58,561 nt of DNA, taken from NCBI GenBank assembly GCA_026197075.1, contig JAPHQV010000011.1, positions 1 to 58,561 of the forward strand, read 5' to 3'. Under the pieces are notes generated by a model, which did no database searches, had not been told where the DNA came from, and saw nothing but the letters and a program-made list of their open reading frames with translations. How positions within the stretch are numbered: the first letter of the stretch is position 1; each line of letters opens with the position of its first letter. Below are positions 7,753 through 16,455 of the stretch, piece by piece. Origin of the DNA: Gammaproteobacteria bacterium (GTDB lineage Bacteria > Pseudomonadota > Gammaproteobacteria > DSM-19610). Made by a program: the position numbers and the translations under genes.

Positions 7753-9282
7753 TTATTTTAGCGAATTTCCGCCGAACAGGGCCGGCACTTCGCGGTCATG
7801 GCTGCGCTGCGGAGCGCGGTTGCCATCGACCTCGGGGCGGGCTTCACGGCGTGGTGACTGGCTGCGATTGCCATCCGCCTCGCCGCGATTGCCCGCGGGT
7901 CGATTACCGTCCGCGCGACGCGGCGCAGCCGTGGCACCCGCACCCCGACGTGGGGTGGAGGCAACGCCGGCGCCACGTCGAGGGGCAGCCGTGCTACCGG
8001 TACTGCGCCGTGCCTCACCATCCCGCGATCGACCCTGACCCTGCCCCTGGGGGCGGCGCTTGGCCGGGGATGCATTACGCGGTTCGGAGGAACGCCCGCC
8101 CGCACGGCCATTGCGGCCGTTGGGAATCGGCTCCGCCTTGATGCGCGGGTCCGGCAGGTAGCCATCCACCACCACCTTGGAAATATCGCGCTTGATCAGC
8201 CGCTCGATGTCACGCAGCAAGCGATCCTCGTCCACACACACCAGCGACAAGGCCTCGCCTTCGTTGCCGGCACGGCCAGTGCGGCCGATACGGTGTACGT
8301 AATCCTCTGCCACATTCGGCAGTTCGAAATTCACCACGTGTGGCAGTTGGTCGATGTCCAGGCCGCGCGCGGCGATATCAGTCGCTACCAGCACGCGCAC
8401 ATTACCGGCCTTGAAGTCTGCCAGGGCCTTGGTGCGCGCACCCTGGCTCTTGTTGCCATGAATGGCGGCGGCGGTAATGCCGTCCTTGCCGAGCTGTTCC
8501 GCCAAGCGGTTGGCACCGTGCTTGGTGCGGGTGAACACCAGCACCTGGCGCCAGTCGTTGGTGCCGATCAGGTGTGACAGCAGCTCGCGCTTGCGCTCCC
8601 GGTCGACCGGGTGCACCACTTGCGACACCAATTCGGTGGCGGTGTTGCGGCGCGCCACTTCGATCAGTACCGGCTTGCTGAGGATGCCGTCAGACAGTTG
8701 TTTAATCTCCTCGGAGAAGGTGGCGGAGAACAGCAGGTTCTGCCGTCCCTTGGGCAACAGCGCGAGGATCTTGCGGATATCGCGGATGAAGCCCATGTCC
8801 AGCATGCGATCGGCCTCGTCCAGTACCAGGATTTCCACCTGGGACAGGTCGAGCGTCTTCTGGCCGATGTGGTCCAGCAACCGACCCGGCGTTGCGACCA
8901 GTACATCGACGCCCTTACGCAGCTTGCTGATCTGGGGATTGATGCTCACACCGCCGAAGACCACCGTGGAGGTCAGGGCCAGGTGCTTACCGTAGGTCAC
9001 CACGCTCTCTTCCACCTGGGCTGCCAGCTCGCGGGTCGGGGTGAGGATCAGGGCGCGAATGGGCTTGCGGCCGCCGGCCTGCGCGGTAGTGCTCAAGCGC
9101 TGCAGCAGCGGCAGGGTGAAGCCGGCGGTCTTGCCGGTGCCGGTCTGGGCGCCGGCCAGGATATCGCGCCCTTCGAGAATGACGGGAATGGCCTGACGTT
9201 GAATGGGGGTGGGTTCACTGTAGCCCTGATCGGAGACAGCACGGAGTAATTCGGCACGCAGGCCGAGGGAATCAAATGACAT
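7753..9282 (-). CDS. rhlE: DEAD-box ATP-dependent RNA helicase RhlE
   Basis: A 509-residue DEAD-box helicase that remodels rRNA and mRNA. The Q motif (PTPIQ near 25-29), Walker A AQTGTGKT (45-52), DEAD box ([12 protein letters not shown] near 150), SAT (FSATF) and motif [12 protein letters not shown] are all intact. The core ends near residue 375. The rest is a long Arg- and Gly-rich tail with repeated PRRGAG and DGNR blocks, as in RNA-binding tails of RhlE/DbpA relatives. The start MSFDSLGL at 9282 is the family start. An AGGAG lies upstream at a somewhat long distance (about 13 nt). Single gene with its own terminator. Confidence 0.95.
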   Translation of the reverse strand: MSFDSLGLRAELLRAVSDQGYSEPTPIQRQAIPVILEGRDILAGAQTGTGKTAGFTLPLLQRLSTTAQAGGRKPIRALILTPTRELAAQVEESVVTYGKHLALTSTVVFGGVSINPQISKLRKGVDVLVATPGRLLDHIGQKTLDLSQVEILVLDEADRMLDMGFIRDIRKILALLPKGRQNLLFSATFSEEIKQLSDGILSKPVLIEVARRNTATELVSQVVHPVDRERKRELLSHLIGTNDWRQVLVFTRTKHGANRLAEQLGKDGITAAAIHGNKSQGARTKALADFKAGNVRVLVATDIAARGLDIDQLPHVVNFELPNVAEDYVHRIGRTGRAGNEGEALSLVCVDEDRLLRDIERLIKRDISKVVVDGYLPDPRIKAEPIPNGRNGRAGGRSSEPRNASPAKRRPQGQGQGRSRDGEARRSTGSTAAPRRGAGVASTPRRGAGATAAPRRADGNRPAGNRGEADGNRSQSPRREARPEVDGNRAPQRSHDREVPALFGGNSLK

Positions 9283-9647
9283 ATTGGGGTAAAGCTCCTG
9301 AGCGGCCTGACAAGGCATGGCCTTGGATCGGTCCAGGCAGTCGTGTTGTGTCGAGGTTATACCGGAAGGGTTACCGCGAGGGTTGGCGCAGACCGAAGTG
9401 CGCCGGAGACGGAACTATACCAGAAAGCCTGGCCAGGCACAGGGTTATTTGCTCCTGCCAGGTGATAAGGCGGATGCCGCCGGGGGCGTTCGCGGGCAGA
9501 GCCCGCTCCTACGGGCGGCCACTCACGCATGTAGGAGCGGCCTTCGGCCGCGAACCGGCGACGCTCCGAGCCGTTCGCGGGCAGAGCCCGCTCCTACGGG
9601 AGTAATGGTTGCATTGCAGGAGTGGCCTGTGGTCGCGAAGCGGTGAC
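9283..9647. other. 365-bp intergenic region with repeat cluster
   Basis: Between rhlE and the CBS gene. The first 200 bp form the rhlE leader; I see no convincing gene. The rest is occupied by the GTAGGAGC hairpin cluster listed separately. Confidence 0.7.
9489..9639. repeat. Cluster of four GTAGGAGC/TTCGCGG hairpins
   Basis: Copies lie at 9489-9512 (inverted), 9531-9554 (direct), 9574-9597 (inverted) and a degenerate one at 9616-9639. Each is a 24-nt hairpin of the form GTAGGAGCGGGC..GCCCGCGAA. The alternation of orientation is typical of a BIME-like array. Other copies are at 48366, 48413, 49697, 49747 and 58522. Confidence 0.9.
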
Positions 9648-10076
9648 TCACCGGCGCCCGGCCGCCTGGTGCAACTGGGCGCGCACCAGGCGCAGGATAT
9701 CCTTCCAGGACAGAACGCCCTGCAGCTTGCCGGCGGCGTCCACCACGGGCAGGCAGGAGACCTTGTCATCGAGAAAACGGGCAATGGCCGTCTCCAGATC
9801 GGCCTCGGGGAGGATGGTCACCGGTTTGCGGCTCATGATCTGGTGGGCGCGGCGTTTGAGCACCGCCATCTGCGTCGCCGAGCCCAGATCCTGCTCGACC
9901 ACGGGGGTGATCAGCTTGAGATAGTCACGGTCCGAAATCACGCCCTGCAACTGACCGTCCTCCACCACCATGAGGTGGTGGAAGCTGCGCGTCCGGAACA
10001 GATGACGGATGGTGCTCAAGCTGTCGTCCATGCCCACCGTCACCAGGTGCCGACTCATGATGTCCTCGACTTTCAT
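9648..10076 (-). CDS. Tandem CBS-domain protein
   Basis: A 142-residue stand-alone CBS pair (Bateman module). CBS1 spans about residues 1-60 (MKVEDIMSRHLVTV, then MVVEDGQLQGVISDRDY) and CBS2 about 78-137 (IMSRKPVTILPEADL, then LPVVDAAGKLQGVLSWKDIL). Both halves keep the GxxSxxD-like motif that lines the nucleotide pocket. Such proteins bind adenine nucleotides and act as energy or redox sensors. The ATG has AGGCGG about 6 nt upstream. It has no operon partner; the nearest upstream gene is divergent potF. Confidence 0.88.
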   Translation of the reverse strand: MKVEDIMSRHLVTVGMDDSLSTIRHLFRTRSFHHLMVVEDGQLQGVISDRDYLKLITPVVEQDLGSATQMAVLKRRAHQIMSRKPVTILPEADLETAIARFLDDKVSCLPVVDAAGKLQGVLSWKDILRLVRAQLHQAAGRR

Positions 10077-10450
10077 CTATCCGCCTCTTGTCAGGATCAG
10101 TGGGAGTAGTGGCCATGCCGACGCTGCCGGCATCCATCTCGCTGATTCCTATGGATTCCACGATGCCTCACACTGACGGGAAGGACCTGGATCGGGGCAT
10201 GCTTGCCGCGGATTTTCATCCGCTCCGGAGAGACGGGCAAGACCGGCCTGCCCGTGCGCACCGAAATGGGGCGCAGGTACGCATTATCCACCTCGCCTGG
10301 TGGCATACAAACCCCCTGTAAAAATCCGCTCGGCAAGGGATTGACAGCCCTCGGAGCTGTGCCCAATATCGCGCCTTCGTCCGGTCCATTCCAGTCATCC
10401 GCGAGCGCGGGATGGGCCGGTCCCTGCTGGCTCGCGGGAAGGATCGTCCA
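10077..10450. other. 374-bp divergent intergenic region between CBS gene and potF
   Basis: Both flanking genes are transcribed away from it. Apart from a promoter-like sequence for potF (10341-10369) I see no strong palindrome. Short open frames exist on both strands but lack recognisable protein features, so none is called. Confidence 0.6.
10341..10369 (+). promoter_or_regulatory. Candidate promoter of potFGHI
   Basis: A perfect TTGACA (10341-10346) is followed after 17 nt by CAATAT (10364-10369), a weak -10 match. It lies about 80 bp before the potF ATG. Confidence 0.4.
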
Positions 10451-11548
10451 ATGCGTTTGTCCGTCTTCCCTCTGCTTGTTGCCTTCCTCGCGCTCCCGGC
10501 CGGTATCGCCCAGGCCCAGGGCGGCGTGGTCCATGTCTACAACTGGTCCGACTACATCGCCGCCGATACCCTGAAGGACTTCGAGGCCGCCACCGGCATC
10601 AAGGTGGTCTACGACGTCTACGACTCCAATGAAATCATGGAAGCCAAGATGCTGGCCGGCGGCAGCGGCTACGACGTGGTATTCCCCACCGCCCAGCCCT
10701 TCGCCGAACGCCAGATCCAGGCCGGCCTGTACCGCAAACTGGACAAGAACAAACTGACGAATTACGGCAACCTCGATCCGACCATCCTGAAACCGCTGGA
10801 AACCGCCGATCCCGGCAACGAACACGCCGTACCCTATATGTGGGGCACCACCGGCCTCGGCTACAACGTCGAGAAGGTGCGCGCGCGCCTGGGCGCGGAC
10901 ATGCCCACGGACAGTTGGGGGCTGATCTTCGATCCCGCCATCGCCGCAAAACTGGCCGACTGCGGCATCAGCGTCATGGACGATTCCATGGAGGCCATGA
11001 CCGCCACCCTGCTCTACCTGGGCAAGGATCCCAACACCCATGACCCGAAGGACTTCGAGGCCGCCGCCGAGTTGTTCAAGCAGGTCCGGCCCCATATCCG
11101 CTATTTCCATTCCTCGCAGTACATCAACGACCTGGCCAATGGCGACCTGTGCGTGGCCCACGGCTATTCCGGTGACATCCTGCAGGCCCGCGACCGTGCC
11201 GAGGAAGCCGGCAAGGGCGTGCAGGTGGCCTATAGTGTACCCAGCGAGGGCGCCATTCTATGGGTGGACGTCATGCTGATTCCAAGCGATGCCCCGCACC
11301 CGGACAATGCCCATACCTTCATCAACTACCTGTTGCAGCCCGAGGTGATCGCCGCCATCAGTAACGAAGTGGCCTATGCCAACGCCAACCGTGCCGCCAC
11401 GCCGCTGGTGGACGAGTCCATTCGCAACGATCCGGGCATCTATCCTTCGGATGAAACCCGCGAACGCCTGGTGTCCATGCAGACCCTGCCGGACCGGGTA
11501 CAACGCGACAAGGTACGGGTCTGGACCCGCATCAAGAGCGGACGGTGA
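10451..11548 (+). CDS. potF: Putrescine/spermidine ABC transporter substrate-binding protein
   Basis: A 365-residue periplasmic polyamine-binding protein of the PotD/PotF family. It has a signal peptide ending in AQAQ near residue 23 (MRLSVFPLLVAFLALPAG). The mature N-terminus reads VVHVYNWSDYIAADTL, the family hallmark, and VPYMWGTTGLGYNVEKV lies in the middle. The ATG at 10451 has AAGGA upstream; an in-frame start at 10412 would bury the signal peptide. It is the first gene of potFGHI: potG begins 7 bp after its stop. Binding specificity (putrescine or spermidine) is not decided from these motifs. Confidence 0.94.
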   Translation: MRLSVFPLLVAFLALPAGIAQAQGGVVHVYNWSDYIAADTLKDFEAATGIKVVYDVYDSNEIMEAKMLAGGSGYDVVFPTAQPFAERQIQAGLYRKLDKNKLTNYGNLDPTILKPLETADPGNEHAVPYMWGTTGLGYNVEKVRARLGADMPTDSWGLIFDPAIAAKLADCGISVMDDSMEAMTATLLYLGKDPNTHDPKDFEAAAELFKQVRPHIRYFHSSQYINDLANGDLCVAHGYSGDILQARDRAEEAGKGVQVAYSVPSEGAILWVDVMLIPSDAPHPDNAHTFINYLLQPEVIAAISNEVAYANANRAATPLVDESIRNDPGIYPSDETRERLVSMQTLPDRVQRDKVRVWTRIKSGR

Positions 11549-11555
11549 CCCGCGG

Positions 11556-12698
11556 ATGAGCCAGGCCCGACCCGGCGCCACCAGCCAGGAGCCCTGGCGT
11601 GATCCGGCGGCGAAACCCTTCGTCCGCATCGAGAACATCACCAAGGTCTTCGACAGCACCTACGCCGTCGACAACGTCTCCCTGGATATCTTCCAGGGAG
11701 AATTCTTCTGCCTGCTGGGCGGCTCCGGCTGTGGCAAGAGCACCCTGCTGCGCATGCTGGCAGGCCTGGAACGGCCCGATTCCGGACGCATCCTCATCGA
11801 CGGCACCGACATGACCCGCGTGCCGCCCTACGAGCGGCCCGTCAACATGATGTTCCAGTCCTATGCCCTGTTCCCGCACATGAGCGTGGAACAGAACATC
11901 GCCTTCGGCCTGAAGCAGGAACGGCTGCCCAAGGCGGAAGTGACCGCCCGGGTCGCGGAAATGCTCGCCCTGGTACGCCTGGAGCGCTTCGCGAAGCGCA
12001 AGCCCGACCAGCTCTCCGGTGGCCAGCGCCAGCGCGTGGCCCTGGCCCGTTCCCTGGCCAAGCACCCCAAGCTGCTGCTGCTCGACGAACCACTGGCGGC
12101 CCTGGACAAGAAGCTGCGCGAACACACCCAGTTCGAGCTGATCAATATCCAGGAACGGGTCGGTACCACCTTCATCATGGTCACCCACGACCAGGAAGAA
12201 GCCATGACGGTGTCCAGCCGCATGGCGGTGATGGACGAAGGCCGCATCGTGCAGGTGGGCGCGCCGGCCAGTGTCTATGAATACCCCGCCAACCGCTTCG
12301 TGGCGGAGTTCATCGGTTCGGTGAACATCCTTGAGGGCCGGGTGCTGGAACAGCAGGGCGACCAGGTGCGCATCCAGGCCGACAGCGCCGGCTGCGAGCT
12401 GCTGATGGACCATATCCAGCCCCTGCCGGAAGGCACGCCGGTGAGCGTGGCCCTGCGCCCCGAGAAACTGCAGGTCACCACGGAAGCGCCGACCGCCCCT
12501 CATAACTGGGTCAAGGGGACTGTGGCCGAGTACGCCTACCTGGGTGATGTCTCCATCTATCATGTACGCCTGCCCGGCGGGCAGAAGCTGCGCGTGCAGC
12601 TCACCAACCTGGCGCGCCTGACGGAAACCCCGCTCACCTGGGACCAGGATGTCTACCTGTCCTGGCAACCCGGAAGTGGCGTGGTGTTCCCGGCGTGA
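11556..12698 (+). CDS. potG: Polyamine ABC transporter ATP-binding protein
   Basis: A 380-residue ATPase of the PotA/PotG type. Walker A GGSGCGKST (about 55-63), signature LSGGQRQRVALARSLAKHPK near 149, Walker B LLLLDEPLAALD, and the H-loop TFIMVTHDQEEAM are intact. Residues from about 290 form the TOBE regulatory domain (LRPEKLQVTTE). The ATG at 11556 is the family-consistent start; the frame stays open upstream into potF. The stop overlaps the potH GTG by 4 bases, so the two are coupled. The 20-residue N-terminal extension before FVRIENITKVF is usual for PotG. Confidence 0.95.
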   Translation: MSQARPGATSQEPWRDPAAKPFVRIENITKVFDSTYAVDNVSLDIFQGEFFCLLGGSGCGKSTLLRMLAGLERPDSGRILIDGTDMTRVPPYERPVNMMFQSYALFPHMSVEQNIAFGLKQERLPKAEVTARVAEMLALVRLERFAKRKPDQLSGGQRQRVALARSLAKHPKLLLLDEPLAALDKKLREHTQFELINIQERVGTTFIMVTHDQEEAMTVSSRMAVMDEGRIVQVGAPASVYEYPANRFVAEFIGSVNILEGRVLEQQGDQVRIQADSAGCELLMDHIQPLPEGTPVSVALRPEKLQVTTEAPTAPHNWVKGTVAEYAYLGDVSIYHVRLPGGQKLRVQLTNLARLTETPLTWDQDVYLSWQPGSGVVFPA

Positions 12699-13633
12699 TT
12701 TCGCGCGTGGCAGGGCAAGGCCTGCGGGCACTGCTTACCGGCGACCATGGCCGGCGACTGGTCATCGCACTGCCCTACCTCTGGCTGTTGGTGTTCTTTC
12801 TGCTGCCCTTCGTCATCGTCTTCAAGATCAGCTTCTCCGAAGCGATACTGGCGCGGCCACCCTACGCCCCGTTATGGGAATACCTCCAGGATGGCTATAT
12901 CCAGATCCAGCTGCACCTGAACAGCTACAGCCGTCTCTGGCAGGACCCGCTGTACCTGGTGGCCTACCTGAATGCGCTGAAGATCGCCGCCGTCTCGACG
13001 GTCATATGCCTGCTCATCGGTTATCCCATGGCCTACGGCATCGCCCGCACCCGCGGTTCTCTGCGCACCCTGTTGCTGATGCTCATCATCCTGCCCTTCT
13101 GGACCAGCTTCCTGATCCGTGTCTATGCCTGGATCGGCATTCTGAAGAGCAACGGCCTGCTCAACAATTTCCTGCTTGCCATCGGCATCATCGACGAGCC
13201 GCTGGTACTGTTGCATACGGACTTCGCCGTCTACGTGGGCATCGTCTATTCCTACCTGCCCTTCATGGTGCTGCCCCTGTATGCCACCCTGGTACGGATG
13301 GACCACAGCCTGCTGGAGGCCGCCGCCGACCTCGGCTGCCGGCCCTGGAAGGCCTTCCTCACCGTCACCCTGCCGCTGTCGCTGCCGGGCATCATTGCCG
13401 GTTCCATGCTGGTGTTCATCCCCGCCGTGGGCGAGTTCGTCATCCCCGACCTGCTGGGGGGGCCCGACACACTGATGATCGGCAAGGTGCTGTGGACCGA
13501 GTTCTTCGCCAACCGCGACTGGCCGGCCGCGGCCGCCGTCGCGGTGGTGATGCTGGTGCTGCTGGTGGTGCCGCTGGCCCTGTTCCAGCGCTACCAGGGC
13601 AAGGACGAGGCGCGCGCGCGGGCGGCCCTGTGA
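12695..13633 (+). CDS. potH: Polyamine ABC transporter permease PotH
   Basis: A 312-residue inner-membrane permease with six predicted helices. The first is LPYLWLLVFFLLPFVIVFKISFSEA, typical of PotH/PotB. The EAA loop that contacts the ATPase is EAAADLGCRPWKAFLTVTLP near residue 208. The start is a GTG overlapping the potG stop (GTGA), and its own stop overlaps the potI GTG in the same way. It pairs with PotI to form the channel. Confidence 0.95.
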   Translation: MISRVAGQGLRALLTGDHGRRLVIALPYLWLLVFFLLPFVIVFKISFSEAILARPPYAPLWEYLQDGYIQIQLHLNSYSRLWQDPLYLVAYLNALKIAAVSTVICLLIGYPMAYGIARTRGSLRTLLLMLIILPFWTSFLIRVYAWIGILKSNGLLNNFLLAIGIIDEPLVLLHTDFAVYVGIVYSYLPFMVLPLYATLVRMDHSLLEAAADLGCRPWKAFLTVTLPLSLPGIIAGSMLVFIPAVGEFVIPDLLGGPDTLMIGKVLWTEFFANRDWPAAAAVAVVMLVLLVVPLALFQRYQGKDEARARAAL

Positions 13634-14457
13634 ACAGCCGCAAGCCCTTCCTGCTGTTCGGCCTGCTGGCCTTCGGCTATGCCTTCCTGTACATCCCGAT
13701 CATCTCCCTGATCGTGTATTCCTTCAACGAATCGCGGCTGGTGACGGTGTGGGGCGGCTTCTCGACCAAGTGGTACGGCGAGCTGCTGCGCAATGACCAG
13801 ATCCTCGCCGCCGCCTGGGTGAGCCTGCGGGTGGCCGCCATGAACGCCAGTTTCGCCGTACTGCTCGGCACCCTGGCGGCCCTGGCCCTGGTGCGCTTCG
13901 GGCGCTTCCGCGGCCGCCTGCTGTTCACCACCCTGGTGAGCGCGCCGCTGGTGATGCCCGAGGTGATTCTCGGCCTCGCCTCGCTGTTGCTGTTCGTGGC
14001 CATGGAGCAGGCCATCGGCTGGCCGGCAGGGCGCGGCATGACCACCATTACACTGGCACACATCACCTTCAGCGCCGCCTTCGTCACCGTGGTGGTGCAG
14101 TCGCGCCTGGCACAGATGGACACCTCACTGGAAGAAGCCGCCATGGACCTCGGCGCACGCCCCTGGAAGGTGTTCCTGCTCGTCACCCTGCCGGTGATCG
14201 CCCCGGCCCTGGTGGCCGGCTGGCTGCTGGCCTTTACCCTGTCCCTCGATGACCTGATCATCGCCAGCTTCGTCGCCGGCCCCGGCTCCACCACCCTGCC
14301 CATGGTGGTCTATTCCAGCGTGCGCCTGGGAGTGAGCCCGCAGATCAACGCCCTGGCCACCCTCATCGTCGCCTTCGTCACCCTCTGCATCCTCGTCGCC
14401 GGCTGGCTCATGCACCGCCGGGAAAAGCAGCTGCGCCAGCCTCGCCCCGGGCACTGA
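13630..14457 (+). CDS. potI: Polyamine ABC transporter permease PotI
   Basis: A 275-residue permease with six predicted helices. It opens NSRKPFLLFGLLAFGYAFLYIP and includes the family pattern YSFNESRLVTVWGGFSTKWYGELL. The EAA loop EEAAMDLGARPWKVFLLVTLP lies near residue 175. The GTG at 13630 overlaps the potH stop. A much longer frame in the same phase runs from 12649, but it is an out-of-phase reading of potH and is not real. Last gene of the operon; no clear terminator was found in the following 15 bp before the fcc control region. Confidence 0.95.
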   Translation: MNSRKPFLLFGLLAFGYAFLYIPIISLIVYSFNESRLVTVWGGFSTKWYGELLRNDQILAAAWVSLRVAAMNASFAVLLGTLAALALVRFGRFRGRLLFTTLVSAPLVMPEVILGLASLLLFVAMEQAIGWPAGRGMTTITLAHITFSAAFVTVVVQSRLAQMDTSLEEAAMDLGARPWKVFLLVTLPVIAPALVAGWLLAFTLSLDDLIIASFVAGPGSTTLPMVVYSSVRLGVSPQINALATLIVAFVTLCILVAGWLMHRREKQLRQPRPGH

Positions 14458-14472
14458 CCCCCTCCGCCCGGC

Positions 14473-14496
14473 TGTCATGACAGACCTGTCATGACA
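14473..14496. promoter_or_regulatory. Two tandem perfect palindromes TGTCATGACA upstream of fccAB
   Basis: TGTCATGACA occurs at 14473-14482 and again at 14487-14496, spaced 14 nt start to start. Each is a perfect 10-nt palindrome. They lie 16-39 bp upstream of the -35 element of the fccAB promoter, the usual position for an activator. The binding protein is unknown. Confidence 0.65.
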
Positions 14497-14511
14497 TGAT
14501 TTTCCCGAAAA

Positions 14512-14539
14512 TTGAATAACCTACCATTGATGCTATGCT
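14512..14539 (+). promoter_or_regulatory. Candidate sigma-70 promoter of fccAB
   Basis: TTGAAT (14512-14517) and TATGCT (14534-14539) are 16 nt apart, about 77 bp upstream of the fccA ATG. Confidence 0.6.
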
Positions 14540-14615
14540 TGCTCTTGAACGGCCACCAAACCGTGAGGCTGCCCCAAAAAAGCAGAACGCAGTAGAGGAT
14601 TTTCAGGAGAACCCC

Positions 14616-14933
14616 ATGAAGCCACTATTCCCCACACGTTATCATCTGTCCGGCGCCGCGCTCGCCGTGCTGCTGACGGTATCTCCCCTTGCCCAGGCGG
14701 AAATCAGTCGCGGTGCCGTAATGGCCAGCACCTGCTTCGCCTGTCATGGCACCGACGGCAAGAGCACGGGCGCCATTCCGAGTATCTATGGCATACCCGC
14801 CGATTCCCTGATCGCGACCATGAAGGCCTTCCGGGAGGATTTGCGCGCGGCGACCGTCATGAATCGTCACGCCAAGGGCTATACGGACGAAGAAATCGTT
14901 CACATCGCCAATTACCTTAGCAACATAAAATAA
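14616..14933 (+). CDS. fccA: Sulfide dehydrogenase (flavocytochrome c) cytochrome subunit
   Basis: A 105-residue periplasmic class I cytochrome c. The signal peptide runs to about residue 28 (ending LAQAEIS). The single heme-binding site is CFACH at residues 40-44, followed by GTDGKSTGAIPSIYG; a Met near residue 87 is a candidate axial ligand. It has one heme, unlike the diheme subunit of Allochromatium. AGGAG lies 7 nt before the ATG. fccB follows after 14 bp, and the pair forms the sulfide-oxidising heterodimer that passes electrons to soluble cytochromes. Confidence 0.88.
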   Translation: MKPLFPTRYHLSGAALAVLLTVSPLAQAEISRGAVMASTCFACHGTDGKSTGAIPSIYGIPADSLIATMKAFREDLRAATVMNRHAKGYTDEEIVHIANYLSNIK

Positions 14934-14947
14934 CTGGAGATGCCACT

Positions 14948-16252
14948 ATGAAAACGATTTCACGTCGAAAGATCCTCAAGGCCCTGGGCGCCGGTGGCGC
15001 ATTGTCTTCGCTGGGCATCGCCGGCTGCGCCAGTCAGGGCGTCATGTCCGGAAAGGCGGCCGCGAAGGTAGTCGTGGTGGGAGGCGGCTTCGGAGGCGCC
15101 ACCTGTGCAAAGTACCTGAAACGCTTCGACTCCAACCTCGAGGTCACCCTGGTGGAACAGAGTCGCCAGTACACCACCTGCCCGGGCAGCAACTGGGTGC
15201 TGGGCGGCCTGCGCAGTATGGATGACATCACTCACGGCTATGGCGACCTCAACAGCCGCTATGGCGTCAAGGTCGTGCACGACACCGTCACCGCCATCGA
15301 ACCCGGTCAACGGCGCGTGGTACTGGCCGGCGGCCAATCCCTGAGCTATGACCGGCTGGTGGTGTCACCGGGCATCGACTTCCGCTGGGATGCGATCGAG
15401 GGCTACGACGCCAGCGTTGCCGAGAAGATTCCCCACGCCTGGAAGGCCGGCCCGCAGACCCGTCTGCTCTATGACCAGCTGCGCGCCATGCGTGATGGCG
15501 GCACGGTGATCATCGCGCCTCCCGGCAATCCCTTCCGCTGTCCTCCAGGTCCTTATGAACGGACCAGCATGATCGCCCATTACCTCAAGACCCACAAACC
15601 CCGCTCCAAGATCCTGGTGCTGGACACCAAGGATGCCTTCTCCAAGAAAGGGCTGTTCGAGGCAGGCTGGGCGGCACTCTATCCCGGCATGATCGAATGG
15701 GTGCCGGGCAGCAGTGGCGGCAAGGTGGAACGGGTCGATGCGGCCACCAACACCGTGTACGCCCAAAGCGGCATGGACCGGCACAAGGGGGATGTGATCA
15801 ACATCATCCCACCACAACAGGCCGGCCAGCTGGCCCAGATCGCCGGGCTCACCAACGACACTGGCTGGTGCCCGGTCAACCAGCAGACCTTCGAGTCCAG
15901 CATCCACCCCGGCATCCATGTGATCGGGGATTCCAGCATCGCCGGGGCCATGCCCAAGTCGGGGCATTCCGCCAACAGCCAGGCCAAGATGACCGCCGCG
16001 GCCATCGTCGCCATGCTGAAGGACCTGCCGGTGATCTCACCCTCGCACGTGAATACCTGCTACAGCCTCATCGGCCCCGACTACGGCATCACCGTGGCCG
16101 CGGTGTATCGCCTGGGCGACGATGGGGCCATTGCCGGGGTCAAGGGCGCCGGGGGTGTCAGTCCGACCGACGTCCCTCACCAGTTCCGCACCCAGGAGGC
16201 GCGCTACGCCGAGGGCTGGTACGCCAGCATCACCCAGGACAGCTTCCGCTAG
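14948..16252 (+). CDS. fccB: Sulfide dehydrogenase (flavocytochrome c) flavoprotein subunit
   Basis: A 434-residue FAD-dependent periplasmic sulfide:cytochrome c oxidoreductase. The N-terminus (SRRKILKALGAGGALSSLG) is a twin-arginine-type signal. The FAD dinucleotide fold VVVVGGGFGGATCAKYL is at about 41-57. The two redox-active cysteines of the family are present at C198 (NPFRCPPGPYE) and C371 (NTCYSLIGPDYG). The C-terminal FCSD flavin-binding region follows. It partners with FccA just upstream. Family length is matched and no defect is seen. Confidence 0.95.
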   Translation: MKTISRRKILKALGAGGALSSLGIAGCASQGVMSGKAAAKVVVVGGGFGGATCAKYLKRFDSNLEVTLVEQSRQYTTCPGSNWVLGGLRSMDDITHGYGDLNSRYGVKVVHDTVTAIEPGQRRVVLAGGQSLSYDRLVVSPGIDFRWDAIEGYDASVAEKIPHAWKAGPQTRLLYDQLRAMRDGGTVIIAPPGNPFRCPPGPYERTSMIAHYLKTHKPRSKILVLDTKDAFSKKGLFEAGWAALYPGMIEWVPGSSGGKVERVDAATNTVYAQSGMDRHKGDVINIIPPQQAGQLAQIAGLTNDTGWCPVNQQTFESSIHPGIHVIGDSSIAGAMPKSGHSANSQAKMTAAAIVAMLKDLPVISPSHVNTCYSLIGPDYGITVAAVYRLGDDGAIAGVKGAGGVSPTDVPHQFRTQEARYAEGWYASITQDSFR

Positions 16253-16265
16253 GAAGTCTTGCAGT

Positions 16266-16290
16266 GCCGGGTCCCGCAACGGGACCCGGC
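16266..16290 (+). terminator. Terminator hairpin of fccAB
   Basis: GCCGGGTCCCG, loop CAA, CGGGACCCGGC: an 11-bp perfect stem 14 bp past the fccB stop, followed by AGTTTC. The T-tract is short, so termination may be partial. Confidence 0.65.
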
Positions 16291-16320
16291 AGTTTCACCA
16301 AACCAATTTTCCGGCCCCGG

Positions 16321-16449
16321 TTTTCCTGCTATTTTCCCCTGTCATGCAAATAGGTGACAGTATACTTATTTCCCAGGCCAGGCTCTTCTTGGTCGATCAC
16401 CAAGCAGGGAAATAGGTATACTGTCACCCTGTTTTTCCTGCTATTTTCC
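16321..16449. repeat. GTGACAGTATAC-type palindrome flanked by 17-bp direct repeats
   Basis: Arms GGTGACAGTATACTTATTTCCC (16353-16374) and its inverted copy (16407-16428) differ at one base. The loop has an inner CTTGGT/ACCAAG stem. The unit is flanked by perfect direct repeats TTTTCCTGCTATTTTCC at 16321-16337 and 16433-16449. The right copy abuts the tcdA start. A related palindrome lies at 54323-54382. Confidence 0.85.
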
Positions 16450-16455
16450 TCAGCC

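Noticed and set aside
9489..9639. Possible CRISPR array
   Set aside because: Repeats alternate in orientation and spacing is irregular; this is a REP/BIME cluster, and no cas gene is present.
10097..11161. 354-residue minus-strand open frame over the potF region
   Set aside because: Shadow of potF; no domain or ribosome site.
12649..13629. Long in-phase extension upstream of potI suggesting a PotH-PotI fusion
   Set aside because: The extension is potH read in another frame; potH itself is intact in its own frame and potI starts at a GTG overlapping its stop.
14458..14615. Small gene starting at the ATG at 14535
   Set aside because: It is only an in-frame extension of fccA lying over the promoter; AGGAG and the signal peptide support the start at 14616.
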